A stretch of 64,000 nt of DNA from Salvia splendens (GCF_004379255.2 NC_056049.1:20692063-20756062); one strand, 5' to 3'; counted from the first letter of the stretch, positions 1 to 12,206 are shown. Notes: a model not told the origin generated them from the letters alone. Translations and numbers: made by a program.

Positions 1-473
1 TCACAATTGAAGCTTCATGTATCAAAACCATCTATCTCTGCATCGATTATGAAATGCTCCACCAAAGTCATTAATAATCTACACCCTGCCCTCACCCACC
101 AATAATCAATTAAAAATTCTACTCAATATAAACATGAGTTATTCATGGCAATTGATGTGGTAGAATGAGATGAATATATAGAATAGAATTTTCCATGTTC
201 AATATTCTCATTATATGATTCAAATGTTTCTTTTATCGAAATATTGACATTTATATAATGATCGATCCGTGCTCTATCTACGGATTTATTATTCTCATTG
301 AGCTAAAAGAAAGATTAATAGTTTGAATAATTTATTATCGTCATTATTATTATTATTATTGGTACTTAATTTTGTAAATATATAGTACAGTATTTAATTT
401 AATGTTTAGATTGATTTGTTCAAGGAAAAATGAAGTGATCCATCTAGAATTACTAAATTGGAAGGCACAGATA
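1..473. other. AT-rich intergenic sequence
   Basis: No coding region, RNA gene or clear repeat boundary was recognised. The stretch is AT-rich with a short (ATT)n run near 340-360. Confidence 0.6.
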
Positions 474-481
474 GTTTGGAG

Positions 482-1093
482 TAGGGGTGGGTAGGTACGG
501 TATACCTTACCGAAACCACCATACCGTATACCTTACCGCAAATTCGGTATGCGAAAAAATCATACATTTATCTTACCAAAATTTTCGGTATACCGAACTT
601 CGGTATACCTTATTTTCAGTATGGAGAATTTTCATACCAATATCGTACCTCATTTTCGGTATGTCGTACCAAAATTCGGTATACCATACTTTTGCGGTAT
701 ACCTTACTTTCAATATCAATGAAAATTAAATATTTGAGTTTTTAGAATACTATTTATATTTTATAGTAATTTAAATAATATACGAGGTATTAAATACTAG
801 TATATTTTATTCATATTATATTATATTTCACAATAAATTTTATAATTTAAAATATAAAATACTTTATATATTATTATATTCATATTTTACGGTATATACC
901 TTAAATTACGGTATATACTGAATTTCGGTATGCCGCGGTATACTGCGGTATATAAAAATCATACCTTTACCTTACCGAAATATTTCAGTAAGGTATCATA
1001 CCGTAACAAAAATCACGGTATACCTAAAATTCGGTATTTTTTCGGTACGATAAGGCCGGTATTTCTGCATTTTGGTATTTTTCTCCAGCCCTA
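482..1093. mobile_element. hAT-type MITE with 8-bp TSD
   Basis: The element is 612 bp and is flanked by a perfect 8-bp direct repeat GTTTGGAG at 474-481 and 1094-1101. Its ends are a short inverted pair, TAGGGGTGGG on the left and the complement of TAGGGCTGGA on the right. An 8-bp TSD with TAGGG-type ends is the signature of the hAT superfamily. The interior is built from many copies of GGTATACC and CGGTAT in both orientations, so it can fold extensively. It has no transposase and is non-autonomous. Short open frames inside it are repeat-derived. Confidence 0.85.
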
Positions 1094-1101
1094 GTTTGGA
1101 G

Positions 1102-1416
1102 ATCATCAACGATAAATGTGGACATTTTCGACATCTTAAAAATGCATAGAAACACACACACTCGTGCACTTTTGGAAACATCAATATCATGTACTATACA
1201 GTAAAGATAAAATTAAATATCTGCGGAAAAAGAGAATTAAATTACACCCACATTTTAAATTTAAATGCAGTACTAGTTAGATGCAATTCCTAACTTACAT
1301 TTATGATATGTGTTTATATTTTATATTTTATTTTTGGGGGGGGGGGGGGAGACGAAGCGTATATACCATTTTGTGCATTGATTAATTATATTCCAATGTT
1401 TACGTACTACTTAGTA
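1102..1416. other. AT-rich intergenic sequence with poly-G run
   Basis: No gene was seen. A run of about 14 G interrupts otherwise AT-rich DNA near 1336-1349. Confidence 0.5.
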
Positions 1417-1573
1417 CTTCCTTCGTTTCTTAAAAATAAGAACTTTGAAAACGGCATGAATTTTAATATAAAATTAGTTTAGAGATAGAAAGAAGTTTTC
1501 CGAAATGGACAGTTTCTATTTTTAGAAAATAGATAGAAAAAGGGGAAAAATTGTTTTTAAGAAATGGAGAGAG
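1417..1573. mobile_element. Degenerate Stowaway MITE
   Basis: Ends are CTTCCTTCGTTTCTT on the left and the complement of CTCTCTCCATTTCTT on the right, bordered by TA. This is a decayed version of the CTCCCTCCGTCC family seen repeatedly in this window (Tc1/mariner, TA target). It is non-coding. Confidence 0.6.
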
Positions 1574-3674
1574 TATATTTTATTGAAAATGTATTAAAAT
1601 TCAATAGGATTTTGGTAAATATAACCAATGAGATTTAAGTTAGAGTTCAAAATTATCTCAATACAAATGACCCTAAATCAAATAGCCTGCTATTTGATGA
1701 GGCTGGAAATTTTTAACTTCTCATTATTTAATTTTTAAATTTAATAATTTTTTTCAAATTATTGAAACTTAGTAAAATAAACATTTTTTAAAAATGAAAC
1801 TGAACATATATATTTTAATACTAGAATATTTGAATAAACTCATTCTACCACATTCATAAAAAAGTTACTCCATATATAATGTCAAAATTACAAAATGATA
1901 GGTTATTTAGGGAAAAAAATGGGTAAATTTGTCTGACCAAAAGTTAAATAGCATTAAGTTGAGTCAAAAACACCAATTCATATGTGTATTCATATCTTCT
2001 AGATATAATTCTGGTCAGTACCACTAAGTTTAAATGACAATTATGATAGTCATTTAAATCATGAAGTTTGATCAAATTTCAGTCTAACCCACCTAGTTTA
2101 AATTTGGAATAATTAATTAATCATGAAGTTTCAATTTTTTTTAAATGTACCATCTATATACAAACTATCTCCTTCTTCTGATGATGTTTAAGATGAATTT
2201 TTTTCAGAAAAGCAATATTTTACATCATTTTGAATATAATTTGAAGACGGCATTTTGTATATAGTTGGAACAATTAAAAAAAATGGAAACTTCATGATTT
2301 AATATTCTAATTTTAAATTTGATGGGAGGGACCTAACTTTGATTAAACTTTATGATTTACAAAATTTCCAAGTCAATTGGCTTGGCTGAGTTAGCCCAAA
2401 ACCTAAAAAATTAGGGTTAGGATTGCTAATTTATAATCTAATATAATTATAGTCTCGATAATTTATAACTGAATGGCCCGTCAACATGAAAGGGTCTGAA
2501 CGCTAGTGATATGATGTGGAAGTGACACCTCTGTTCCTTGATAACTGTACGATGAGAAAATTCTTTGGCTCCATTAGATATTATGTAATTGGGATTTAAT
2601 TCCAATTGCAGTCTCGCAAAATAATTAGATTTGGATTTGAATTATTTCAGTTCCTCTCAATTCCATAATTGAATTCAAAATAATATTGGATTTTGAAATA
2701 GTTATAAAATTAGGCACCTTCACATACTACACGCACAACACATACACACACGCTACACTATATAATTTCTTTAAATTTAATTTCATATCAATTACGTCAT
2801 TTTTGTCAAAGGATTTGGAATTAAGTTATAACTCAATTCCTTCAAATTCAATTTCAATAAAATCTAATTCCAATTCATTCCAATTTCTTGTACTAAACGG
2901 ATCCTTTATGAAAATTGACTCTTATTGATCATGTGTTTTTTCCCAACAGCCGTAGTTAAGTAATGTCTTAGATGAGTAGATTAATGTCCAAATGTCTTGA
3001 AGAATCAGCCAACACCATCTTTAAGCAAATGCTGGATCAATTAAAATCAAGGAAATATAATAATACTAAGTATAAGTTAACTGAACATTGTATGTTTAAA
3101 TTATTTAATCCTATTATACAGTGTATATATAAGTTCACATTACTTGCAAGGTAGTGATGTATGATCATGTTAATTAAGAATTAATGATAATTTTCACAAT
3201 GTATATAGAATTAATTTCTTTAATGAATAGTAATTGATAAAAAAAATTGGGTATTCATTATGGATAACTACCAATTTATCAATGTATATGAATGAAGCTA
3301 CAGTTCTTTTTAACCAACCAAGGTGCAAAAATAAAGTACTCCTAAAAGAAAACAAAAGATATGGACTTTATGCTTGCTCTGGAGTAGTATGGAGCATACC
3401 TTGCACAAAGCTAAATTTCAAAACACATTACACTGTTGACCTGTCATGAAAAAAATCTTTCAAGTCACCAAAACTATAGAAAAATATGTTGTTTTTGAAA
3501 AAAGGTGAGGTAAAAGTCATATACTGAATTAACTTGCTCCTTTTACTCACTCATTCCCCACTCCTAATTGTCTGTATTTTTCTTTATTTTGCAGGGTACA
3601 AATTTCTTGATTTTCCAAACTCTAGAGGATGATTACTCCCTTCCTCCATTGCCAAAGCTCTCTCCTATGCAGTG
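1574..3674. other. Intergenic region upstream of the WIP gene
   Basis: About 2.1 kb of AT-rich DNA. It includes a foldback element listed separately, and a possible decayed TIR element near 2566-2905, where GGCTCCATTAGATATTATG faces a related inverted sequence. No protein gene was recognised; short open frames have no family resemblance. Confidence 0.5.
2052..2365. repeat. Foldback (MITE-like) inverted repeat
   Basis: Left arm (about 2058-2165) and right arm (about 2255-2360) are imperfect reverse complements over roughly 100 bases. Both contain ATCATGAAGTTTC-like and CTATATACAAA segments. The arms are diverged, so this is an old copy. No TSD was identified with confidence. Confidence 0.5.
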
Positions 3675-3685
3675 TATATATATAG
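3675..3685 (+). promoter_or_regulatory. TATA box of the WIP gene
   Basis: TATATATATAG lies about 105 bp before the start codon at 3788, the expected distance for a plant promoter with a short leader. Confidence 0.6.
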
Positions 3686-3787
3686 ACACACACTCACCAC
3701 CTCTAGCTGTGTCAGCTAATCCCTGCAGCACCCTTATGAATTAATCAACTCAAGAGAAATTCCCTTCAATTCCACCCTACTCTAATT

Positions 3788-6282
3788 ATGACTGAACCTT
3801 ACTACAATTTCTGGTTCAACTTCAGTTCCCCTCTCCACTCAGATTACTATTCCTCCTCCACTTCTCCTTCTCCTTCTTCTTCTTCTTCAAACCCTCATAC
3901 CACCAATCTTGCATCCTCATCTTCATCACCAGAAGCCCTCCCTCTCCTCAACACCCTCAACTCCTCACAAGAATCATGCAATCTTCACCCCATCAAGCCC
4001 GAGAAACATTTCAATTTCGACCAAAGTGTGACGGTAGCCCTACAGCTAGGGCTCCCTAGCCCTAATTCTGGAGAAGCTCCGGAGAAAGACATACTCTCAG
4101 GGCTGCCCTTGAATGGGCTAAACACGGGGCAGTACTGGATTCCCACCCCTTCCCAAATCCTCATCGGTCCTACACAGTTTTCATGTCACCTTTGTTGCAA
4201 GACTTTTAACAGATACAACAATCTCCAGGTATAAAACCCTCTTTATGGCTTTTATTTTTATGGCATGTGTCTGTTGAGAGGAGAGAGAGAGAAGAGAGAT
4301 AGTGGGATATGTTTGTTTTAAGCTAATTTTTGATTGCTCACATGATCTATCTTTTCTTGATTTGATACATCTTATGAAGTGTGCCCTTTTTTAGCTAAAA
4401 AAAACTGTCTATTTGTTGGCTGTATGATTTTGGGATTAGTTCATGAAATATCTCTAACTTGTTTTGAAGTTTTGGTATTGTGAAATTAATCAAAAACAAC
4501 ATGAAATTCCCATTGGGGGTGAAATTTTTCTTGCTTTCTCTCTTTGAGATATTATTAGGGCAGCTTGTTTTATTACTCTTCTTGTCAAGGAAAGGAAAAG
4601 TTAGTTTGAGATCCAATCAACAGTCTCTTGTGTCAATCAGTCTCATATGTTTGTCTTTTCAATCAAATCTTGAAAGCAAAGCTAAAAACTTCTCTGAGTT
4701 GAAATAAGTTACACCTTAATCCAATTTTTTACTTCACATTTGATGGATCTGTTAATTTAATAGTGCATTTAATATAGTACAACCAAACTAGGTATATCAG
4801 ATTTCTTCCTTTTTACCAGTTCTTGTTGTAGCTAGTCCTATAATATCTTAATACTCTATCTTTCTCTCATTAATTCATTTTGGTTTTTCCATTTTGAAAC
4901 TGGGAGATGGGCGGGGCCTGAGCTTAAATGTGTTGAACCTTTGAAATATGTGCATGAACACTGTTATCTCAGCCAAAAATCATGTGAGGTTGAAAATAAA
5001 CACTGACAATTTGCAAAGGTAATAGTTGTTTCAGGTATAGGTTTCTATCTGTTGTTCAACTGCAAAATGTATAGATCCACTGCTCTTACTGCATGAAAAC
5101 TCCTAATTAATGTCTGCTCTTCCAATTAATTCAAGAAATCGAGGAAGGAATATATTTTCTATAACGTTTAGAGTTAGTGTGTATCTTTGGGTTGCTCTTG
5201 AAATATTTTATAAACATACCATTATTTGTATTACAAGTTGAATAATTAACTTTGGCATTTCATTTTTGGAGCAATATTATCTCGGATTCTTGTTTTTTAT
5301 TTTCTGAAAAAAATAACCAAGATTGGGTTTGAACTGACTAATTTGGCTAGGTTTGAATTCTTGATTCCCCAATATGCCTTATTTCCATAATATTTTCAGA
5401 TTTAGGGCGGTGTAATATGATTCTTTTTCATCCTAAATATTGATAGAAAAAAGTAAGAATCATAGCTAGGTCAAAGTGGATGAGCTCATATTTAATTTTC
5501 CTATTACCATACAACGTGAGTTTTGGTATAGAAAATTTCTCCAATCATACATCAAATTCAAACCCATTTTTGGATTTTTCTATGGAACAATACTAAATAT
5601 GATGTTACTGCAAAAATTTTATGAGAAAAAAACTCAAAAATGTTGTAAAATTTGAATTTGGTGTAACTGGTTGGAGTAAAACTATTTTTTAATATGACAT
5701 AGACTTAAAATTGGGTTTGAGTTTGGTGTAAGTGGTCGGAGATGGACTAAATCCCTAATTCTAATTTCACAATTAATAGAGCCATAATTTGTAATAGAGG
5801 ATTCCAACTACAAACTAATGTATCTCTCTCTTGATCAGATGCACATGTGGGGCCACGGATCGCAGTACAGAAAGGGTCCGGAGTCCCTACGAGGCACGCA
5901 GCCGACAGCGATGCTGCGGCTGCCGTGCTACTGCTGCGCAGCGGGGTGCAAGCACAACGTGGAGCACCCGTGCGCGCGGCCCCTGAAGGACTTCCGGACC
6001 CTCCAAACGCACTACAAGCGGAAGCACGGGGCGAAGCCCTTCATGTGCTGGAAGTGCGCCAAGGCCTTCGCCGTGAAGGGCGACTGGCGCACGCACGAGA
6101 AGAACTGCGGCAAGATCTGGTACTGCTTCTGCGGCTCCGACTTCAAGCACAAGAGGTCGCTCAAGGATCACACCAAGGCCTTCGGCCGCGGCCATGGCGT
6201 TGCCGCCGACGACGAGGATGACTCCTCCTCCGAGATTGAGCAGGCTGGGGATGATCAATCTTCTCCCAACACCCACTTTTAG
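3788..6282 (+). CDS. WIP-domain C2H2 zinc-finger transcription factor
   Basis: Two coding exons, 3788-4228 and 5839-6282, are joined in phase 0 across a 1610-bp GT-AG intron, giving 294 residues. The N-terminal half is Ser/Pro-rich and begins MTEPYYNF, like the NTT/WIP2-WIP4-WIP5 group. The W117-I118-P119 tripeptide that names the family precedes finger 1 (C133, C136, H149, H153), which is split by the intron exactly as in the family. Three more C2H2/C2HC fingers follow, spaced as in the WIP domain. Known members act in the nucleus in style, root or seed-coat patterning. Exon 2 is much richer in GC than exon 1. Which WIP paralogue this is cannot be settled by eye, and at 294 residues it is shorter than NTT. 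Confidence 0.93.
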
Positions 6283-6414
6283 TTTTTTTTTTATTAATTT
6301 TAATTGTTGTGTGTTTAAAGGTTTTCTGTTTAAATAAGATTATAAGAAATGTGCTGCGTTTTTTAGGTTTACGTTTTCTCTTCTTTTTCCTCTTATTATT
6401 AGTCCTACTAATTA

Positions 6415-8488
6415 GAGCATCTCCATTAAGACTGGACATCAAATAGCTCTCACATAGCCTTCACACTGCCACATCATCAGCACTACAATTCTCCTGCCAC
6501 ATCAGCTTGCCACATCAACTGGACATCAAATAACCCTCACATAGCCTTCACACTACCTATCCACATCACTAATAATAATTATATAATTTAATTTACACTC
6601 GTATCAACATACGAAATTTAATTTACGAGACAAATACGGAAAATTCGAATAATAATATTAAAACTTAAAAAGTACATTAATTTTAAAAAAAAGTACAATA
6701 ATTTTTAAAAAAGTACAAAAATTAAAAAGTACATTAATTTAAAAAAGTAAAACAAAATCACTCCTCGCCGCCGTCCTCGTCTCCGTCGTCGCCCAGCGCT
6801 TCTTCACCGTCATCGCTGCCGCCTCCGTCGCCACCTACGCCGCGGCTATTCCCGCCGGTGTCCCTCCTCATCGCCTCCAATTCTTCACGCTGGCTCTGGA
6901 GCAATACACGAAGAAAATCCTTCACCTCGGGGTCCACCGCCGCTTGGAAGTCGGCTAAGGTCTTCACCATTTGAGCGCGCGTTTGTTGGCGAGCGAAGAA
7001 TTTGAGCTCCTCGGTAGACCTGCCGAGGGGGGATGTCGAATGGACCCCCTGGGAACTCGGGGTGCCCCCCTCGCAACCTATTGCGCCCGCCTTTGGCCAA
7101 CCGGGCGAGGTCGGCGACCGAACGAACGAGGAGTCGGGACCTCCTGGGCCGTCTCGGGGAGGTCTGTCGAACCACCGCTGCTGCCGCTATAATCTCCGGT
7201 ATAGTTCAGTTTCTGCCTCTTCGGCCAGCCAGCGTCGACGCCTGCCCGGAATTTCTCCGACTCGTTGAGCACAACGTAGCAGTTCCAGTAGGTGAACTCA
7301 TAGTACTTCTTCTGCGGATCGGGGTAGGCTCTCTCCGCAATCCTCCTGCAGTCTTCCTCTGTTTGGCCACTGGTCTGCATGCGGAGGGCGTTGGCGTACA
7401 AACCCGAAAATCGAGAGACGCCAGACCTGATTCGGTCCCAGCACTTCCGGACCTCCTCCCCGTGCACGGTCTCCCTTCAGGGCAAAATGCCCTGTAGGCT
7501 GCGGCTATCTTGGCCCACAAGTTGACGATCCTCTGGTTGTTCGAAACGAGAGGATCGTCGCAGACACTCACCCACGCCTTGGCAACCGCAACATTCTCCG
7601 CGTCCATCCACTTTCTCCGGCCCCGGATTTCGGCCTCCGGCTGCGACGACTCGCCGACTTTCTTGGCCTTGCCCTTCTTCTTACCCCGCCCTACTCCCTG
7701 GCTTTGAATGAGAGTTTCCGGAACCTCGTTCATATCAAAACCCAAGTCCGCTAAGGAGAAGGTCTCCGTATACTGTGCATCCGTTGGGGTCGATGTGTGC
7801 GAAGAACCGGTGGAAAAATCAAAAGTCGGCCGATAGGCGTTGTCCCCCCCGTGCGTCCCCTGCGCCGGGGGAATCATCTGCTGCGCCGGTGGAATCATCT
7901 GCTGCGCCGGTGGCTGCATCCCGGGTGCCCACCCCGGCATCATCTGCATAGGGGGCTGCATGCCGGGTGCCCACCCTGGCATCATCTGCTGCCACGGGTA
8001 CATGTTGTAGTACCCGGTCATCGGAGGCCAACCACCTCCCCCAGGAGCCGGGGAAGTATGGGACCCTACCCCGGGAGTCGGGGGCGTCTGAGACCCTACA
8101 CCGGGAGGCGGGGGAGTCTGAGACCATCCCCCGGGAGTCACTGGAGTACCTTCGTAGTTGTTCTCCATTGCTCGTTATTGATCTTGAACAGAAAGTAAGG
8201 TAGAGAGAGTACTCGTTAAAACAAGTGGTGCGAATGTAAATGACGTTCAAAACGCATATATATAGTGTTTTCAAAAGGAAAAAAAATAAAAAATAAAATC
8301 TGACGCCGGTTTGACGCCGATCCGGGACCCACAATGGTGCCGTGAGGATCGGCGTCGGAACCGGCGTCATCGCGCGAATCGGCATGGCCACGCCGATTTC
8401 GCTGACGCCGGTTCCAATGGTTCTGCGTCAGAACCGGCGTCGGCAAAAAATCGGCGTCGCGATTTTGACGCCGTTACTGGAGATGCTC
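6415..8488. mobile_element. PIF/Harbinger-type element carrying only ORF1
   Basis: Ends GAGCATCTCCATTAA and the complement of GAGCATCTCCAGTAA are flanked by TTA at 6412-6414 and 8489-8491, the three-base target of PIF/Harbinger. The 2074-bp element holds a minus-strand Myb-like ORF1 remnant (6758-8168) and no DDE transposase. The left end carries a direct repeat of about 37 bp (from 6432 and 6519, CTGGACATCAAATA core). The right end is packed with GACGCCGG/CCGGCGTC motifs in both orientations. It lies just past the WIP gene. Confidence 0.8.
6758..8168 (-). pseudogene. Harbinger ORF1 (Myb/SANT-like DNA-binding) remnant
   Basis: The frame opens at 8168 with a Pro/Gly/Met-rich N-terminus containing repeats of MMPGWAPGMQPP. 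A Lys-rich stretch and a Myb/SANT-like segment follow, with WMDAENVAVAKAW and NNQRIVNLWAKIAAAY, as in PIF/Harbinger ORF1 and host proteins mis-annotated as GST T3-like. The frame shifts near 7490, continues in another frame to about 7150 (EFTYWNCYVVL segment), and shifts again to an acidic C-terminal tail ending at 6758. A TATATATAG box lies upstream near 8252. ORF1 proteins normally assist the transposase in DNA binding; this copy is broken. Confidence 0.75.
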
Positions 8489-8652
8489 TTAGGCTCTTCC
8501 TCATCTCTACAGTTGTGAAATTAATTGTAAATGACATGCATTGCTGTTTGTGTTATAGTAGTTGGTGTACTGTATCAGGGTTTTTATTATTCCCATTGAT
8601 TTTCCCTTTTATGGTATTATAGTATAAAAAACCGAATATTTTATAAATAATA

Positions 8653-8840
8653 CTCCCTCCGTCCCATTAAATATGCAACATTTGCTTTTCGGCACGAGAT
8701 TTTATGTAGTGTTGTTTTGTGAGTTAATGAAGAGAGAAGAAAAAGTAGAGAGAGTATTGTTTCTATTTTTAGAAACGTTTCATTTTTAATGGGACAGACC
8801 AAAATGGGAAAACGTTTCATTTCTAATGGGACAGAGGGAG
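8653..8840. mobile_element. Stowaway MITE (CTCCCTCCGTCCC family)
   Basis: 188 bp with ends CTCCCTCCGTCCCATTAA and the complement of CTCCCTCTGTCCCATTAG, flanked by TA at 8651-8652 and 8841-8842. Non-coding Tc1/mariner derivative. Confidence 0.85.
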
Positions 8841-10076
8841 TATTAAGCAAATCATGTAATCATAAGTGTTAACAGGCCGAACTGGAGAACCACTTTTAGT
8901 GAAAATTTAAAATTAAGTTGGGAACTAAAAACGTCGAATTTTTTAACAGGATCGGAATAACACTTAGGGGCTGTTTGGTAGCTATATTACGCCTAGATAA
9001 GAGATTAGTCTAGGTTTATTTGTGTATTTGGTAGTTATTTTACCAAACTTAATAGCCCGTGTTTTATATCCAGCCCGCACAAAGCCCACTGAAAATCCTA
9101 TGTTTCACTCATACTTATAACTACCCAAAATCCTATGTTATTTATCATTGAAGCATAGTTAATTTTAGCAAAATACAATTTTACCCATCAAAATTTCTAA
9201 CCATAAACCAAAATATGTGTTGGTTTTACTTATGTTGTTGTATTGAAAGACATCATTTTTCTATTAAATCATGTTATGATTTTTGTTGATGTCAATTTGT
9301 TGTTCTCACTTTATTTTCATTATATTATATTCTAATTATAATTACGTAATACTTGAAGGCAATTGCTTTTTTAAAAACAAAAGTATACGATTTTGTTCAA
9401 TCCACAAACGCTTTAAACTTCAAAAAATTTGAACGTACAAAATTTGGCACTTGATAAAATATTTTCATATAGAATTTGTCCAAAATAATCAATGCTTATT
9501 CATAAAATTTGACCAAAATAATCAATGCTTACAAAAATAGAATATCAAAATAAAATACGTTTTTTTTTAGAATAAATATACGTTTTTTGATAAGTAAGGA
9601 GTTTAGCCTAAAAATATGCTATTTTTTGTAAGGAGTTTAGTTTGAAAAGATGCTAGTTTTTGTAAGGAGAATAGTTTAGTAATTAACTAAAATTAATGAG
9701 GATAATTTTGTCAATCATAATTTTAATCCTTAGCTTGTGACTTATTGTACCAAATACTACAATAAGATAACTCACAATTATCTTAGGCCATCCGCAATGG
9801 GGTGGACGATGGCACGCCCGATGGCGCGCATCGTCCGCGCCCGCATCGTCCGCCCCATTGCGGGTGCGTGACATAGGCCGCAGACGATCATCGCGCCCTA
9901 TACTAAGGGCACGGAGTATAGCGCGGACGATGGGCATCGTCCGCGCCATCATCCGCCCCATTGCAGCCTACGCAGACGATGGCCGCGGACGATAGGCCAT
10001 CGTCCGCGCCATCGTCCGGCCCACTGTGGGCTACGCGGACGATCGATGCGGACGATGGCACGCGGTTTCGTTTTTT

Positions 10077-10084
10077 TATAAATA
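10077..10084 (+). promoter_or_regulatory. TATA box of Harbinger ORF1
   Basis: TATAAATA lies about 70 bp before the ORF1 start at 10154. The same arrangement occurs in the other ORF1-only elements here. Confidence 0.55.
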
Positions 10085-10153
10085 GAGTTCATTTGTAATT
10101 TCATTTCACGATTTCACTTTCGAAACTTATTACATTTACATAATTACTACGAA

Positions 10154-11225
10154 ATGGATTCAAGTCCCAATAGTCCTATGTTTAGCGGAGATGCGCGTTG
10201 GCCGGGTACAGAACCCGGCGAATATCGTTCGTTCGACGCTGACACCCAGTACGATCCCGATTTCAGTACGGAATCGTACGGGTTGTCTGATATGGAGCCG
10301 TTTCCAAACCGACCAAGCGCTCCCTCCCGCCGTGACGCCTCAGCAGCCGATCCCAAACCCGCCGCGACCGCTTTCGCCCCAGCCAAAAAGAAGCGGAACC
10401 GGCAGCGGGCACAGAAGTTGCCGCCTCCCGGAAATTGCGATGAGTACGCCCCCGGCCGTACGAACTACACCGACGACGAAACCCTCATTTTAGCCCGGTG
10501 TTGGGTAGATATATCGGAAGACCCGATTTTCACGAACAACCAGAGACAGGTCGCGTACTGGGAGCGCATCGCCGGCCTCTACAATGAGGCCAAGCCGCCG
10601 ACCGCGTACAAGCGCAAACGTGAGCAACTCCGCAAGCACTGGGATCAAGTGAAGAAGCAAGTGAACTTGTACGCGGCGGAGTTCGAGAAGTTCACGCGGG
10701 CACAGGGGAGCGGTGAGAGCTTGAGCGACGTGCGCGCTAAAGCGCTGTTGTCGTACCGGTCGATGTACGGCGACTTCAAGCACGAGGCTATCTGGGCACT
10801 CTTGAGGGACAAGCAGAAGTTCCAATGTGGAATTCTGCACACTGGTGCGCCGAAGAGGATGAAGACCACCGAAGCTGGTGATTATACGAGCAGCGGCAGC
10901 GGCAATCACCCAGTTGTCCTCAACCGAAAGTACGTGGATGAAGGGAGTTCCGGCACAATGGTGTCCTCCCGGCGTCAAGGCTGCGAAGGCCAAGGGGAAG
11001 GCTGCCGCGACCTCATCCTCGACCACTGCAAACCCATCTCCATTCCCGGAAACGCTCCCGACCCAGATGGCCACCGGGTTTGAGTCGTTGGCAACAGCGT
11101 CGATGGCGAAGACGTTATTGCAGACGCACAAGGCCCTCAAGAAGTGTACCGACCCTGACGAAGCCGAATATCTCCGGGTGTTAATCGATGAGCTGCGTCG
11201 GAAGTTGGGAATTGCACCGACTTAG
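10154..11225 (+). pseudogene. Harbinger ORF1 (Myb/SANT-like) with one frameshift
   Basis: The frame from 10154 gives about 270 residues: a Ser/Pro/Asp-rich N-terminus, a Lys/Arg stretch (KKKRNRQR), then a trihelix/Myb-like region containing YTDDETLILARCW, NNQRQVAYWERIA and KREQLRKHWDQVKKQV. Homology continues past about 10960 only after a single-base shift, into a frame ending at 11225 with EYLRVLIDELRRKL. It is therefore one frameshift from full length, the best preserved ORF1 of the window. The function inferred from the family is DNA binding in partnership with a Harbinger transposase. Confidence 0.78.
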
Positions 11226-11728
11226 TTGTTTTTTTTGTAAGTTGAATGGTGTAACTTTTTTTTTTATTAATGCGTCGTCATATGTTATTTAGACGTTTTT
11301 ATTTACTCGTTACTTATTATTTGAAAACATTTAAATTAATTAAACAAAACAATAAAATGATGATGTGGCGCGCCTTAGGGCGCCCCACTGCAGGTGGGGG
11401 GGAAGGAGGATAAAACTGATGACGTGGCGCGCCATAGGGCGCCCCACTGCTGATGCCCTTAATCTACCAAACACCCAATATATGTAAATTAACTAATCGA
11501 AACTATAATAACTATCATAATGGTATCATGTCTAGTCTAAACATTACATAGTTACCGAACGAGCCCTTAAAGTAAATTCCACTCATGAATATGGTTCATT
11601 TTCAATTTCTGGTTTTATTTTCAATTTTATTCAAATGGGGTACTAGATATAAGGAAACTTTTTGCATGATTTTTTTAATAGTAATTGTAGATACTTGAAA
11701 AATGGTTCAGAATTATCTTTAAATTATA

Positions 11729-11954
11729 CTCCCTCCGTCCGTGATTAAATGTCCCATATTTGACCGGTACGAGTTTTAAGAAATTATTTGACTTTATATA
11801 GTAAAGTGGGTAGAAAAGTTAGTGGAATATGAGGCCTACTTTTATATATTGGTTTTATAATAAAATGTGAATGAAATTGGTTAGTGGAATGTAAGGTCCA
11901 CTTAACAAATATAGTAAAAGTGAAGTAGGATATTTATTGGCGGATGGACGAAAA
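11729..11954. mobile_element. Stowaway MITE, right end damaged
   Basis: The left end CTCCCTCCGTCCGTG follows TA at 11727-11728. The body resembles the other copies, but the right end stops at GGATGGACG without the GGGAG terminus, next to the A-rich target of the palindromic element that starts at 11964. Confidence 0.6.
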
Positions 11955-12206
11955 AAGAAAAAAGGGATATTGGCCCTTAATATCATGTAACTTTCAAAAA
12001 GTTGGGTTTTTCCCACGAACTCTAAACTTGGCAAATAATATCACGAACTTTACCCGAGTTTGTTATTTCCCACTAACGAAAAAATTTCGGCTATATTAAT
12101 GGATTGAAGAATAATTTTGGAGGGTGTACTTCAAGAAAAACTATCCTCAATGGTTGAAGAACTTGAAGCTCTCAAAGTTGTTGTCGATAAATTAGGGAAA
12201 AAAATA

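Larger units (their letters stand above)
9786..11458. mobile_element. Nested PIF/Harbinger-type element with ORF1 only
   Basis: 1673 bp with ends GGCCATCCGCAATGGGG and the complement of GGGCATCAGCAGTGGGG, flanked by TTA at 9783-9785 and 11459-11461. The left part has many GGACGATGG / CCATCGTCC inverted motifs. The only gene is the plus-strand ORF1 at 10154-11225, and no transposase is present. The right end contains two copies of a GACGTGGCGCGCC-like motif. Confidence 0.82.
8967..11566. mobile_element. Outer TIR element interrupted by a second element
   Basis: Left end GGGGCTGTTTGGTAGCTAT and the complement of the right end GGGCTCGTTCGGTAACTAT match closely and are bordered by TTA at 8964-8966 and 11567-11569, suggesting a PIF/Harbinger-like MITE. 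Its own sequence is 8967-9785 plus 11462-11566, about 0.9 kb and AT-rich. The inner element occupies 9786-11458. No protein was recognised in the outer part. Confidence 0.7.

Noticed and set aside
487..729. 80-aa open frame at the left side
   Set aside because: Lies wholly in the hAT-type MITE and is built from GGTAT repeats; no protein family likeness.
5847..6276. Alternative frames over WIP exon 2
   Set aside because: By-products of high GC content; the zinc-finger frame is the real one.
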